Assembly: GCF_965363235.1 (NCBI RefSeq)
Contig: NC_134839.1
Location: forward strand, 80,687,410-80,751,409
DNA length: 64,000 bases
Reading direction: 5' to 3'
DNA from: Mytilus galloprovincialis
Taxonomy: Eukaryota; Mollusca; Bivalvia; Mytilida; Mytilidae
A program made the position numbers and the translations under genes. The notes below the pieces were generated by a model, which worked only from the letters and a program-made list of their open reading frames with translations, was not told the DNA's origin and searched no databases. This document shows, in pieces, positions 1 to 12,000 of this stretch (position 1 is its first letter; every line of letters starts with the position of its first letter).

Positions 1-137
1 GGGGTTTTGTGTAGCTTCGGAAGCCAATACATAGTTGGGACTTTCATTGTATTTGGCTCTGCTTGTAAAGCGGTGGCTAAAAGTTTATGTTTGTTACAGA
101 TTTCGTTTTCTGAAAATGGAGTCAGTTGGAATGTTGG

Positions 138-1038
138 GACGTTACGCGCGATGTTCGTACATGTAAGCGTAACACAACGTCGCGAATATTTCGTAACGTT
201 CAAGGCAAAACGTCGACTAGAACGTTGTTTTTAAGCAAGTGCAACATTCTTGTAAGACTCCGCAAAATCGACGGGACTGTTTAACTACTTATTGAAAATT
301 GATGTATTTTACATTTTTGAAAAGTTAAGAAAAATAACATTTTAAAAAATAATAAAATTCTACCATTATACGAGCACTGATAAGCAAACAGTTGACGTAA
401 AGTTGAGATGAGTTCGTTTTTACGTCAAAAAATGGCGGTGCGACAACCTTGTAAGCCTTTGAAAAATCGCTCATAAATTACCATATATCATTTTTCAGGA
501 TATTTGTCTTTAAAGTCATAAAATTAAGCAAATTAACATTGGTGTAGTAAATACAAATACTGATCTTTTTCCATTTTAGATAAACGTTTTTGATTCTCAA
601 ATCTGGAATCCCATTTTTTTTCCCGCGTGGGACAGTTTTGCCCTTGTAGTATGGAACGCTTTTTTTTCTATGACGTCATCATAACGTCATTAAAAAATGC
701 ATAAGAGACTGCAATAACCTTTCTGTTAAGTAATGGAAAAAAACGTTTTTCAAAATATTAAATACTTTAGACGAAAATCATAGTTTAGTGGTTACAATAA
801 ATGGAATATGTTACGCGGGACCGTCTAAAAATAGTCGTTTTATTAAAATGAAGCTTGTCTCATGCAGCATAAAACATAGTTTCATTAATTATTTTTTTCA
901 TTTTTATTTTAAAAACCATTATTTTTTAAAATCCGTAATATAGCAATGAATATGATATCACACAATTATATATTTTAAGTTTGCATCTTGCCAACTACAA
1001 TGATTTTCCAATGAGGTACGAACATCGCGCGTAACGTC
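138..1038. mobile_element. 901-bp non-autonomous TIR transposon inserted in the Naiad RT
   Basis: A perfect 23-bp inverted repeat bounds this segment: 138-160 begins GACGTTACGCGCGATG, and its exact reverse complement is 1016-1038. The flanks carry a 3-bp direct repeat TGG (135-137 and 1039-1041). Removing the element plus one TGG joins the Naiad frame exactly (Asn-Ser-Pro-Thr-Phe-Gln). The interior is AT-rich with no transposase. A 3-bp target duplication occurs in PIF/Harbinger, CACTA and Zator-type elements; I cannot assign the superfamily. Confidence 0.85.
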
Positions 1039-1041
1039 TGG

Positions 1042-2616
1042 TGAATTGGTGATTTCCTTTTTCAGAACCTCAATGTAAAATTTACGTCAAACAATAATAA
1101 TATTATTAGCAGCTTTATCTGCCGGGACAAAAACAAATTCCTTGGCTAGTTCTTTTAGTTTATGTTTGATACGAGAAATAGGTTTATTGTGGTTATTGTT
1201 TATAGTAAAATGTTCTCTAAAATGTTGAATACGTATATCAACTATCTTCATTACTGAATTAAAAAAAGAGTCCAAAGATTTTTTGTCAGCTTTTTCCCGT
1301 TTTATCCATTTCATACAGTAAGTATGGAGTGAGTCGTGGATGATATTACGACACTCATTCCAATTAATAATTGACGGGGGACGATATTTAGGTCCTTTAC
1401 TGAGGAATGATTTTAACTCTCGGTCTTGAACGATGTTAAGATCTCCTGTTATAACATGGGAAATGGGTCCATAAATATATCCGGAATTACTGCAATTACA
1501 TGAAGTAGGTGTATTTTCACTGATATTAACATCTTTACACAATTGACTATAATTAAACACAAATTTCCGGGTAGATTTCTTGTAAATATAACAAATAAGA
1601 GGTAGCTCAGTATTGTCAAAATATCCAGGAATTTGTTCTTTAACAGAATGGTCGTTAAATATACCGGCAATATTTACAAAATCAAAGCCTTTATTGACAT
1701 ACTTAATTTTAATAAAATGTTTTTTATGATCTTCAGGGCGATCAATTTTGGGAAATAATTTAGAATAACAATATGCAATAATTATTTGAACAATTTCATA
1801 CTTAGGACTGCTATATGAAATTGTGTTGCAATCCTCCAAAATTTTATTTAACTTATTAACCGGTAACGAACAGAGTTTTGTTAACAGATAATGTCTGCCG
1901 TTGTTTTTTGAAATAGAAATTAGGTCCGAAATATTGGTATGATTGGCCCGAAATTTTCTTTGATTGCGATTTGTTCTACGACCGTGAGAACGTTTTTTAC
2001 GAACAGTTTTAGAAACTATATCCAAAATGTTAACGGAATTGGTTCTAGATATATTACCAATTCCCATGATATTGTCATTTAGACCGAGAGGGTAAACTGT
2101 CTGTAATTTTTTAATCCAATTTAATTCAATTATTTTCCGCGATCGTACAAACTTTGAATGCGATTCACCAGGCTGCTTATTTACTACTTCTAAAGGTTGA
2201 ACTGCTAAATATTTAAAAGGATGGTTGTGCTTCTTAAGGTGTTGGTAAATAATACTTTTGAATTTATTGGGTCTTTTAAAACGATACAGATGTTCTTGAG
2301 TGCGTTTAGATAAATATCGTCCAGTTTCTCCTACGTACTGAATACCACACCCTGGTTTGTTTCATGTGAGTAAATAAATAATACTGTTTGTTTTTCAAGT
2401 TCTATCAGTTTCAAAATTTAAAGAAAATGTGCGACCATTAAACGTGGACCTTACCGTATTGTTGGTGGAAAGACGGGGACATGTAAGTCATTTTTTGGCA
2501 TGACACTTATCGATAGAAGGGTAACCACGATTTTTATTGTTAAAAATGTTAGCGATGGTAGTATTTTTAGATAACCGATTTTGAAGATTGAGACGTGTGG
2601 ATACCCTTTGAAAAGT
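1042..2616 (-). CDS. Naiad ORF: GIY-YIG nuclease, CxC linker, RT start, with in-frame TGA codons
   Basis: A single reading frame of about 525 codons contains no TAA or TAG but four TGA codons: 2490-2488, 2397-2395, 2364-2362 and 1089-1087. Contexts are KK-TGA-LTCP, RT-TGA-KTNS, LLT-TGA-NKPGCG and IIV-TGA-RKFY. In related GIY-YIG/RT proteins these sites are normally Cys. The stretch 2361-1090 (424 codons) is fully open. Naiads in clams and spiders are reported to encode multi-selenocysteine proteins, so TGA here is plausibly selenocysteine; ordinary decay is the alternative. A SECIS element would be in the 3' UTR beyond the left edge. The frame is broken after 1039 by the transposon at 138-1038 and resumes at 137. 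Confidence 0.75.
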
Positions 2617-2967
2617 TTAGTATTTAGTAATTTTCCATTTCTAAGCTTCATAATTGTTTTGTTAGTGAATTATATAATAAAGAAGCAAAGATTGGCGTCC
2701 AGAATATGAACCAGCATACAATAATTGAAGATATATAAAATGGATAAATTTGTTCGCTAAAAATGTCAAACGCTATCAGTATTAAATAGTAGAATGGGGC
2801 TGAATATTGAAATACTACTGTTTGATAAATATTCCTAAAGTAATGAATTAGAGCAGTTCTCGCTCGGACACACACTCCATAATCTAGTATATTATAAGAG
2901 CATAAACCTGAAGCACGGGGAGGCACTCTACTGCCTCCACACGGCACTAAAGACAAACTCTGTAAAA
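2617..2967 (-). other. Unassigned stretch 5' of the Naiad frame
   Basis: Short minus-strand frames (2956-2648 and 2651-2451) overlap the Naiad start in other phases. They could be frameshifted 5' coding or pseudo-LTR sequence of the element, but I recognise no motif. Confidence 0.3.
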
Positions 2968-3415
2968 AATAAAATTGAGAATGGAAATGGGGAATGTGTC
3001 AAAGAGACAACAACCCGACCAAATAAAAAACAACAGCAGAGGGTCACCAACAGGTCTTCAATGTAGCGAGAAATTCCCGCACCCGGAGGCGTCCTTCAGC
3101 TGGCCCCTAAACAAATATATACTAGTCCAGTGATAATGAACGCCATACTAATTTCCAAATTGTACACAAGAAACTAAAATTAAAATAATACAAGACTAAC
3201 AAAGGCCAGAGGCTCCTGACTTGGGACAGGCGCAAAAATGCGGCGGGGTTAAACATGTTTGTGAGATCTCAACCCTCCCCCTATACCTCTAACCAATGTA
3301 GTAAAGTAAACGCATAACAATACGCACATTAATATATTTATTGATGTCGCAGATTTCTTAGTTTCATGACTTAAATAAGCTGCTTAAATATTGTTAATCC
3401 TTAAATTTTTTTTAT

Positions 3416-3990
3416 AAACATACATGTATAATCAACGTGTACATCGGCGAATGTGAACACCGTCCGGTTTTTTTTTGGCAGAAAAACATTTTTGTTTATC
3501 ATGAAGTTTATTTTTTCGTATAATATATTTATAAATCTCATAGATTCCTGAATTTCATGGACGAATATTGTAAAATAAAAGAGATATTAACACTTGTGAT
3601 GATCATTTCAATATATTTAAAGCATATATCGGCAAATGCGAATACCATCCGGTCAACTTTTTTAGCAGAAAAACTTTTTCTTTTACTATAAATCTATATT
3701 TTCGTATAATTTATTTATAAATCTCACAGATTCCTGAATTTCTTGGACAAATATTGTAAAACAAAAGAGATATTAACACTTGTTGACGACCAGTTGAATA
3801 TATGTATAGCGTATAACGGCGAGTGTGAATACCGTCCGGTCAACTTTATTTGCTCAAAAATATTTTTTTTCACTTATTTTGTTTGATTTTCATAAAACAT
3901 ATTTTAATATCTTTGAGGTCTACAAATATTAAACAAATCTACCGAATAACAAAAAAGTTATGACTATTTATATGTCGTCCGGTCAACCGC
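3416..3990. repeat. Three diverged ~187-bp tandem copies
   Basis: The anchor AATACCGTCCGGTCAACTTT and its variants recur near 3460, 3645 and 3833. Each is followed by a run of T, a CGTATAAT-like stretch, CTGAATTTC..GGAC and AGAGATATTAACACTTGT. No coding potential is seen. Confidence 0.7.
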
Positions 3991-4020
3991 CCTGTCGCTA
4001 TCTGGGCAGTCGTCCTGTCA

Positions 4021-4400
4021 TTAGTGCTTCCCAAAACCAAGCGCGGAAGGCAGAGAAATGTAATGGAAGTTCAGGTCAGCAGTATTGGAACAAGACGCTG
4101 AAAGCGTCATTTTCCAAAAATCAGCCCAATATCTGAAAGGGTTTAGAAAAAAACTCTGTATAACTGTGATTTTCAACAATTTATCAAAGTCCAAAGCTCG
4201 TAATTTCGAAAATAATTGGCGGAGCGGAACAAAACTTGGTCTGTAACTCATCATGGTTAACTGACATACCAAAATTAAGCCCAATATCTGAAGGCGTTTA
4301 GAAAAAAACTCTGTATAATGGTTTGTTGCGGAATGACGAAATTTCGGAATTACGGATTTTCGGAGTTACAGAATTTCGGAATTACGGACAAGGGTAAAAC
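4021..4400. repeat. Interspersed repeat with internal duplications
   Basis: GCCCAATATCTGAA followed by GTTTAGAAAAAAACTCTGTATAA occurs twice (about 4125 and 4282). It is followed by a short tandem built on CGGAATTACGGA (4330-4390). The small minus-strand frame here is not gene-like. Confidence 0.45.
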
Positions 4401-5044
4401 TATATGGCACTGTTGCAGGGCCATAAAAAGTTAACACTGTTAACAATATTACTTTACCGGTACAATTTGTCATATATATATCTTTTAAAGTTCTTTCATT
4501 TCATATCATACACATTATATAATCCTTTTATAAAATTAAATAAAAAGATAGGGCATACTTAGTCAAAAAGTTGCTTGATTTCATTGTACTTAACTTCTCT
4601 TGAACTGAATTTTAATGTGCGTATTGTTATGCGTTTACTTTTCTGCATTGGCTAGAAGTATAGGGGGAGGGTTGAGATATCACAAACATGTTTAACCCCG
4701 CCGCATTTTTGCGCCTGTCCCAAGTCAGAAGCCTCTGACCTTTGTTAGTCTTGTATTATTTTAACTTGTTGTTTCTTGTGTACAATTTGGAGTTGGTGTT
4801 CATTATCACTGAACCAGTATATATTTGTTTAGGGGCCAGCTGAAGGACGCCTCCAGGTGCGAGAATTTCTCGTTGCATTGAAGACCTGTTGGTGGCCTTC
4901 TGCTGTTGTCTGCTCTATGGTCGGGTTGTTGTCTCTTTGGCACATTCCCCATTTCCATTCTCAATTTTATTAACAAAAGGATTAAATATGTGAAACATCA
5001 CTGATATGTGTCAAACAGATATTGACCGAAGCAAACAAGTAAAT

Positions 5045-5455
5045 TCATCTAGGATGTATTTACAAACTGCTGGACAAAACCACAAGGCTAAACTTATATG
5101 CCCCAGCATCATATATCAAGAATATATTTACATGCCCTAGAATCATATATTAGGAAAAAGTAAAATCACAAAAATACTAAACTCTGAGGAAAATTCAAAA
5201 CGGAAAGTCTGTTATCAAATGGCAAAATCAAAAGCTCAAACACGTCAAACAAATGGACAACTGTCATATTCCTGACTTGGTACAGGCATTTTCTTATGTA
5301 TAAAATGGTGTTTTTAACCTGGTTTCACAACTAACTAAACCTCTCACTTGTGTGCCTTAGCATTAAATATTAGGAATATACTTATATGCCCTAGCATCAT
5401 ATATTAGGAAACAACTATTATGTCTTAGGATCATATATTAGAAATAAAATAAGCT
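5045..5455. repeat. Short ATATGCCCTAGCATCATATA-type repeats split by another repeat
   Basis: Copies of a roughly 35-45-bp unit (ATGCCCTAG.ATCATATATTAGGAA) occur at 5090-5155 and 5350-5445. They are separated by about 180 bp of mussel-type interspersed repeat, suggesting an insertion into a small tandem array. Confidence 0.5.
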
Positions 5456-5470
5456 GTGTATTTACAACCT

Positions 5471-5476
5471 TTTATT
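5471..5476 (-). promoter_or_regulatory. Possible AATAAA polyadenylation signal for EXD3
   Basis: TTTATT on the plus strand reads AATAAA on the EXD3 strand, about 240 nt after the stop codon. Such hexamers are common in AT-rich DNA, so this is only a candidate. Confidence 0.3.
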
Positions 5477-5717
5477 TTCTCATGTCATGTATTTTGCATA
5501 TTTGTGAATGATTAATCAACTGTAAACCTATATGGCATTCTAAAAACATTGCATCAAAAATAGCTGTCATTTTACTGCAGATTACTTGTACTCCTAGACT
5601 GCATACGCACATATTGTTAAAGACATGAAACAATCTTATCTTTTAACCATTTAATTCATTTTCAGTATAATAACTGCATAATAATCTTTAACTCATACAA
5701 ATATTTTTTTTTTGTAA

Positions 5718-6044
5718 TCAACTGTTATAAATATTCTTCCCTGTATCAGTCATATCTAAAACATGTGAGAACTGATCACAAACTTTAGCAAAGTGTGAAC
5801 CTTCCCAGAATACTTTACCACAAGTTCCACAACAAAAGAATGTATTAACCTTATCAAACATAGGCTCAGGTATAGAGTCCAACTGAAGCAGAACATTGTT
5901 ATTTACAACAGTCATGGTTGACCAATTAATGCCATATTGGATATTGGGCTCTGTAATTGGTTTGTCACTGACTTTCCTTAACTTTATCCAATTTTCTTTA
6001 AATACATTGCATGGTACTTGAAGATAGACATTTCCATTGCATAC
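5718..6044 (-). CDS. EXD3: EXD3 last exon, Mut7-C zinc-ribbon end
   Basis: The acceptor TTTTCAG precedes GTATGCAATGG, and translation starts VCNGNVYLQV. The second half contains FCCGTCGKVFWEGSHF, the conserved C-terminal zinc-ribbon-like end of Mut7-C domains. The stop follows KNIYNS. Confidence 0.88.
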   Translation of the reverse strand, partial: VCNGNVYLQVPCNVFKENWIKLRKVSDKPITEPNIQYGINWSTMTVVNNNVLLQLDSIPEPMFDKVNTFFCCGTCGKVFWEGSHFAKVCDQFSHVLDMTDTGKNIYNS

Positions 6045-9000
6045 CTGAAAAGAAAAGTATTCATGTATCATTTCATTTTGATGAAAATATCTGTTAATTT
6101 TAAATGATTTAACTGATTTTATCCATAATGTGTTATCTTATCATCTTTTTCTCTAAAAATAAATGGCTGACCAGGTTCTCATTAAACTCATGAAAAATCT
6201 ATGTACTGTTCTGAATTGAGGTTCATAAACTTATCATTCAATCAAAATTTAGTAGCAATATATCCTTCCCACCTTTTTTTTTTAGATTTTTTTTTATCAA
6301 TTCCAATAGTTTTCTTGCCACATTTCAATTTTGAGTATTAAACAGTGGATGCTAAGGTGGTAAGGGACAACAAAATAAAATTTTATAAGGTTGCACACAT
6401 GCCTAATTTCCTGAAAGTTCAGAGGATTTAAAAATAAAATGTTTTTTTTTCATAATTTTAAGAATAGCTTTTATGCTAATTTATTGAGAGGGTGGTTCAA
6501 CATATTTTTAAAGGATGATGCCAGCAACGATTGTTAAAAAATGTATTTTACAGAATTTGTTGAATTTCTTGTCAAATGTCTTCTTTTTTTGTAATGGCGG
6601 AGAAAATGTTAAAAGGGTCATTAACAATAAGGCCTATAACTTTTAAAGTTAAGTTAAACTATAAAATCAATTTCTTCCAACATTTATTTGATCTTACATA
6701 CCTTACATCTACTAAATATGTCTTTTTCAGTGACCTTGACATTAAAATATTGTAAAACCTCTACTACTTGTTCTCTAGCAGTGGTTGTCTGTACATTGTA
6801 ACACATCTTATCTCCTACTATTCCTTGAACCTGAAAAAAAAAGATTTATCAATTGATGCACACCACATTTCACATTGTGTCTCTATATACTGTAAATTCA
6901 GAGATATTCCAAAGTTTTGATTATTGAAAATATTGCGACTGATATCTGAAACAATTGTAAGGTTGCAGATTTTTCTGAAAATCGCAAAAAGTTCATCTGT
7001 ATATTTGGTTATTTGTAAATAGTCACATCAAATGCATGCAATAATTTCTGAATTTTCATTATAAACAATGTATATGAAATAATGTTCCAGACTCCTTTTT
7101 AGCTCACCTGGCCTAAAAGGCCATGTGAGCTTTTCTCATCACTTGGCGTCCGTCGTCGTCGTCGTCTGTCGTCATTAACAATTTTTCAAACATCTTCTCC
7201 TCTGAAACTACTGAATGGATTTGAATGAAACTTAAAATGATTGTTCCTTAGATTATCCTGCACAAAGTGTTTGCTTCAATTTTTGATCCGTCAAAAAACA
7301 TGGCCGCCGTTACTTAAAATAGAACATAGGGGTCAAATGCAGTTTTTGGCTTATATCTCAAAAACGGAAGCATTTAGAGCAAATCTGACATGGGGTAAAA
7401 ATGTTCATTAGGTCAAGATCTATCAGCCCAGAAATTTTCAGATGAATCAAACAAACCATTGTTGGGTTGCTGCCACTTAATTGGTAATTTTAAGGAAATT
7501 TTGCAGTTTTTGGTCATTTTCTTGAATATTATTATAGATGAAGATAAACTGTAAACAGCAAAAATGATCAGCAAAGTAAGATCTACAAATAGGTTAATAT
7601 GACCAAAATTGTCAATTGACCCCTTAAGGGGTAAATGTCCTTTAATGACAATTTTTCACAATTTGTTCATCATATTTGCTAACTTTAAAAAATCTTCTCC
7701 TCTGAAACTACTGAATGGATTTGGATGAAACTTAGCATGATAGTTCCTTAGATTATCCTGCACAAAGTGTGTGCTTCGATTTTTGATCCGTCAAAAAACA
7801 TGGCCGCCCTTACTTTAAATAGAACATAGGGGTCAAATGCAGTTTTTGGCTTATATCTCAAAAACGAAAGCATTTAGAGCAAATCTGACTGGGGTAAAAA
7901 TGTTCATTAGGTCAAGATCAATCAGTCCTGAAATTTTCAGACGAATCAAACAAACCATTGTTGGGTTGCTGCCACTTAATTGGTAATTTTAAGGAAATTT
8001 TGCAGTTTTTGGTCATTATCTTGAATATCATTATAGATAAAGATAAACTGTAAACAGCAAAAATGATCAGCAAAGTAATATCTACAAATAGGTTAATATG
8101 ACCAAAATTGTCAATTGACCCCTTAAGGGGTAAATGTCCTGTAATGACAATTTTTCACAATTTGTTCATCATATTTGCTAACTTTAAAAAATCTTCTCCT
8201 CTGAAACTACTGAATGGATTTGGATGAAACTTAGCATGATAGTTCCTTAGATTATCCTGCACAAAGTGTGCGCTTCGATTTTTGATCCGTCAAAAAACAT
8301 GGCCGCCCTTACTTTAAATAGAACATAGGGGTCAAATGCAGTTTTTGGCTTATATCTCAAAAACGAAAGCATTTAGAGCAAATCTGACATGGGGTAAAAA
8401 TGTTCATTAGGTCAAGATCTATCAGCCCTGAAATTTTCAGACGAATCAAACAAACCATTGTTGGGTTGCTGCCACTTAATTGGTAATTTTAAGGAAATTT
8501 TGCAGTTTTTGGTCATTATCTTGAATATCATTATAGATAAAGATAAACTGTAAACAGCAAAAATGATCAGCAAAGTATATATATTTGTAATATTGAAGAA
8601 TTGTTAGCTGTACATGTTTGCCTGGCATGGTTCAATATGTTCAATAAGGCATTGTTTACCAGGTGAGCGATTCAGGCTCTTGAGAGCCTCTTGTTTAAAA
8701 CAGCATACACTGCAAGGCAGTAATATCTCAAATAAAGCTTTGACTCCATATAATTGTTGAGAGATTTGCGCAGCCGTGCTAATATAAGATGGTAATATAC
8801 AAAGATGATGTTATAAAATCATGATGACAAATATTTCTGGTAAAACTAGCCTCTGTCATTGTCAATAATTATGACAATTCTAGTTATTTGTGTTAATTAG
8901 CTCAGTGATACAGGTAAGTTTAGGACTATTGATTTAATCTAAAATCTTGAACCTCATTAGACAAATAAAACTCAATACTCTAAAAAAAACGTAGCTATGT

Positions 9001-12000
9001 GTATAAACATCCAAAGTGTCAAAATGCAGTAGTATGTATAGAAAAATGTATATAAATGAATAGAAAAGCCCCTCCATCCAACTGCTAGTACTTCCTAGTG
9101 ATGCAATTTGAAAAAAATGGTGTAACCATAAGCAAAATATGATATATGTACATACCCTCATGAAAGGCAGTCCTGAAGTGAGAACTACACGTTTCTCTTT
9201 TTGACAGATCTACAAATAGAAATGTGTGTTAAATGAATGGAAGAAAAACTGGTGAAATATGTTTACAAAAAAGGTAATGTAGCTTTAAAAAAATGGTTGA
9301 TAAGATTTAAAAGAAATAAAATATGAATAAGCATCACATGGTAAATAATGTTCACATTAAGCCGGATACCAAAATCATGGAAGCTCTGATTTGATTTGTA
9401 GGTCCTCAGAAAAATGTGAAAGCAAACAATGGGACAACTGAATGGATGACCCGCCAACCCTGATGGACAAACAGAGGTATGATCATTATTGTGATTCCAA
9501 CAAGTCCCTAAAAAGTCTATAATGGAAAACATGACAAATGGACAAAACAATAACCAGCCAAGACTTAACAAATAAACAAGTGCTTCTTTTGATCTGGTTT
9601 ATAAAAATAACAGATGTATCAATACAAGAAATACCAAAAAGAAGTTTCCAACAATACCTCTATAGCCCTGTCATGACTATCAGTATTATCAAGTATATGT
9701 ACATCCACACCACAACTTCTTAGTTGTTTTCCAAGTCCTTGTAACATTGAATCCACCACTACAGTAAAATCTCCTGGAGAGATTGGGGATTCTGCATAGT
9801 GTTGTGATTGTTGGTTTGGACCTGGAGGCTGAAAAAGCAACATGTTTTTGACTGATACATTGGCTGTGATAATTTTTTTATCAGCTCATAAACATAATTT
9901 TGTCATTTAGCAGTGACGTCATCAACGTTTTTTCATGATTTACTCTTTGAATATGGAATCTAGAATTAAATCATAAGGAATGATTGTAATATTTTTTTCC
10001 AACTTATTGGAAATAACATAAAAAATATTATTTCTTCATAGACAGAAAAAATATTACAGTCATTCTTTAAATAAAAAAATAACTTCCATGTGTGCTTAAA
10101 AATGTAATGATCCTACTTAGTACATATACTAGAATGAGGGACAAGATGGTACAACACATTAAAAACAAAAGAAATTTATCTAAATGAAATTTTCTATGTC
10201 TTTTAATACTAGACAGAATTTTAACCTCTTTTCTCCTAGTGTCTATAACTGATGAACATCCTACGTTTTCCAATATATTTTATATGTATGAAGGTGTATG
10301 ATAATTCAAATATACATAGTGAGAATATCAAGTTTTATTTAGAACCAATTGGTAGACAGCTAATTAATCAAAAGTACTGACCAACAGTTTAGGAAGCCTG
10401 GGTTTAATTTTCTGACCCTTTGCCTTGGCCTTTTTCTTGTCTCCTCGACTCATTTTCATCCATCTCATAGAAGTTAATGGTTCCAAATCTATTTTTAGAC
10501 GTTCTTCTCTTGCTATTTTCACAAGTTTGTCATAGACCTTTAGAAGAATGTAGGCATCTAATGCTGTAATTATATAACAATACAATTTCTCTTAGTACTC
10601 ATGAACTAATTTATGACAAAGCTATTTTCACAAGTTTGTCATAGACCTTTAGAAGAATGTAGGCATCTAATGCTGTAATTATATAACAATACAATTTCTC
10701 TTAGTACTCATGAACTAATGACAAAGCTATTTTCACAAGTCTGTCATAGACCTTAAGGAGAATGTAGGCATCTAATGCTGTAATTATATAAGAATACAAC
10801 TTCTCTTAGTGCTCATGAACTAATGACAAAGCTATTTTTGATCATTTCAAAATTATTTTTTTATTTAATACATTTATTCAGTATTTCAAAAGGTTAGATT
10901 ATGAAACTGGTCTCATCATCATCATTTTTTTTTATTTATTCAGGCTATTTCAAAATTAATTTTATAAATTGGTAGAGAGTCACTCCTATTAAAATCAAAT
11001 AGATTGTAATTAATTTAAAAAGATAGCTTAAACAATTATAGGAAATATTTAAAATTATATACATGTAAACGTGTCCATCAACTCTTAATTGAATCAATAA
11101 AATATCTTTTAAACAAGAGTGCACACGCTGAAATGTCTCGCCTTCTATACTAATCATTGATATTATGTTGATAGTCCTAAGTATAAAGCTAAGCTTTAAT
11201 ACAACTGTCACATAAACTAAACATTAACCAAGATAACTAAACTAAGACCAATGAACCTTGAAAATGAGGTCAAGGTCAAATAAAACCTGCGCGACTGACA
11301 TAAAGATCATAAAATATTCCCATACACCAAATATAGATGACCTATGGCATATAGTATTAGATAAAAAGACCAAAACTCAAAAACTTAACTTTGACCACTG
11401 AACCATGAAAATGAGGTCAAGTTCACATGACATCTGCCCGCTAGATAGGTACACCTTACAATCATTCCATACAACAAATATAGTAGACCTATTGCATATA
11501 GTATGAGAAAAACAGACCAAAACACAAAAATTTAACTATAACCACTGAACCATGAAAATGAGGTCAAGGTCAGACGACACCTGCCAGTTGGACATGTACA
11601 CCTTACAGTCCTTCCATACACCGAATATACTAGCCCTATTGCTTGTAGTATCTGAGATATGGACTTGACCACCAAAACTTAACCTTGTTCACTGATCCAT
11701 GAAATGAGGTCGAGGTCAAGTGAAAACGGTCTGACAGACATGAGGACCTTTCAAGGTACGCACATATCAAATATAGTTATCCTATTACTTATAATAAGAG
11801 AGAATTCAACATTACAAAAAATCTGAACTTTTTTTTCAAGTGGTCACTGAACCATGAAAATGAGGTCAAGGACATTGGACATGTGACTGACGGAAACTTC
11901 GTAACATGAGGCATCTATATACAAAGTATGAAGCATCCAGGTCTTCCACCTTCTAAAATATAAAGCTTTTAAGAAGTTAGCTAACACCGCCGCCGCCGCG

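Larger units (their letters stand above)
1..2616 (-). mobile_element. Naiad-type Penelope-like retroelement, 3' part off the window
   Basis: On the minus strand the order is: Cys-rich segment, GIY-YIG nuclease (IYLL... QYVGETG, about 2400-2250), Arg/Lys-rich linker, a CxC motif (Cys-Asn-Cys at 1500-1492), then the start of the reverse transcriptase (VPADKAANNIIIV near 1130-1090). The RT resumes at 137-1 with MYWLPKLHK. An N-terminal nuclease joined to RT by a CxC linker is the published hallmark of Naiad Penelope-like elements; classical Penelope elements have the nuclease at the C-terminus. The frame breaks upstream of 2616 (TAA at 2619-2617), so the 5' end is decayed or not recognised. The catalytic RT motifs lie beyond the left edge. 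Confidence 0.85.
2968..4979. mobile_element. Composite element with ~355-bp inverted repeats
   Basis: The segment about 2973-3330 reappears inverted at about 4615-4974 with high identity. Landmarks are GAGAATGGAAATGGGG at the outer ends and GCGCAAAAATGCGGCGGGG inside. The outer block resembles a very common mussel interspersed repeat. The 1.3-kb interior has tandem repeats and no coding region. No convincing target duplication is visible, so it may be one long-TIR element or two oppositely inserted copies. Confidence 0.65.

Noticed and set aside
7..234. 75-codon plus-strand ORF at the left edge
   Set aside because: It spans the antisense of the Naiad RT and the transposon end; the RT on the opposite strand explains it.
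5045..5455. CRISPR-like spaced repeats
   Set aside because: Diverged short repeats of irregular spacing in an animal genome, interrupted by a transposable repeat; no array structure.
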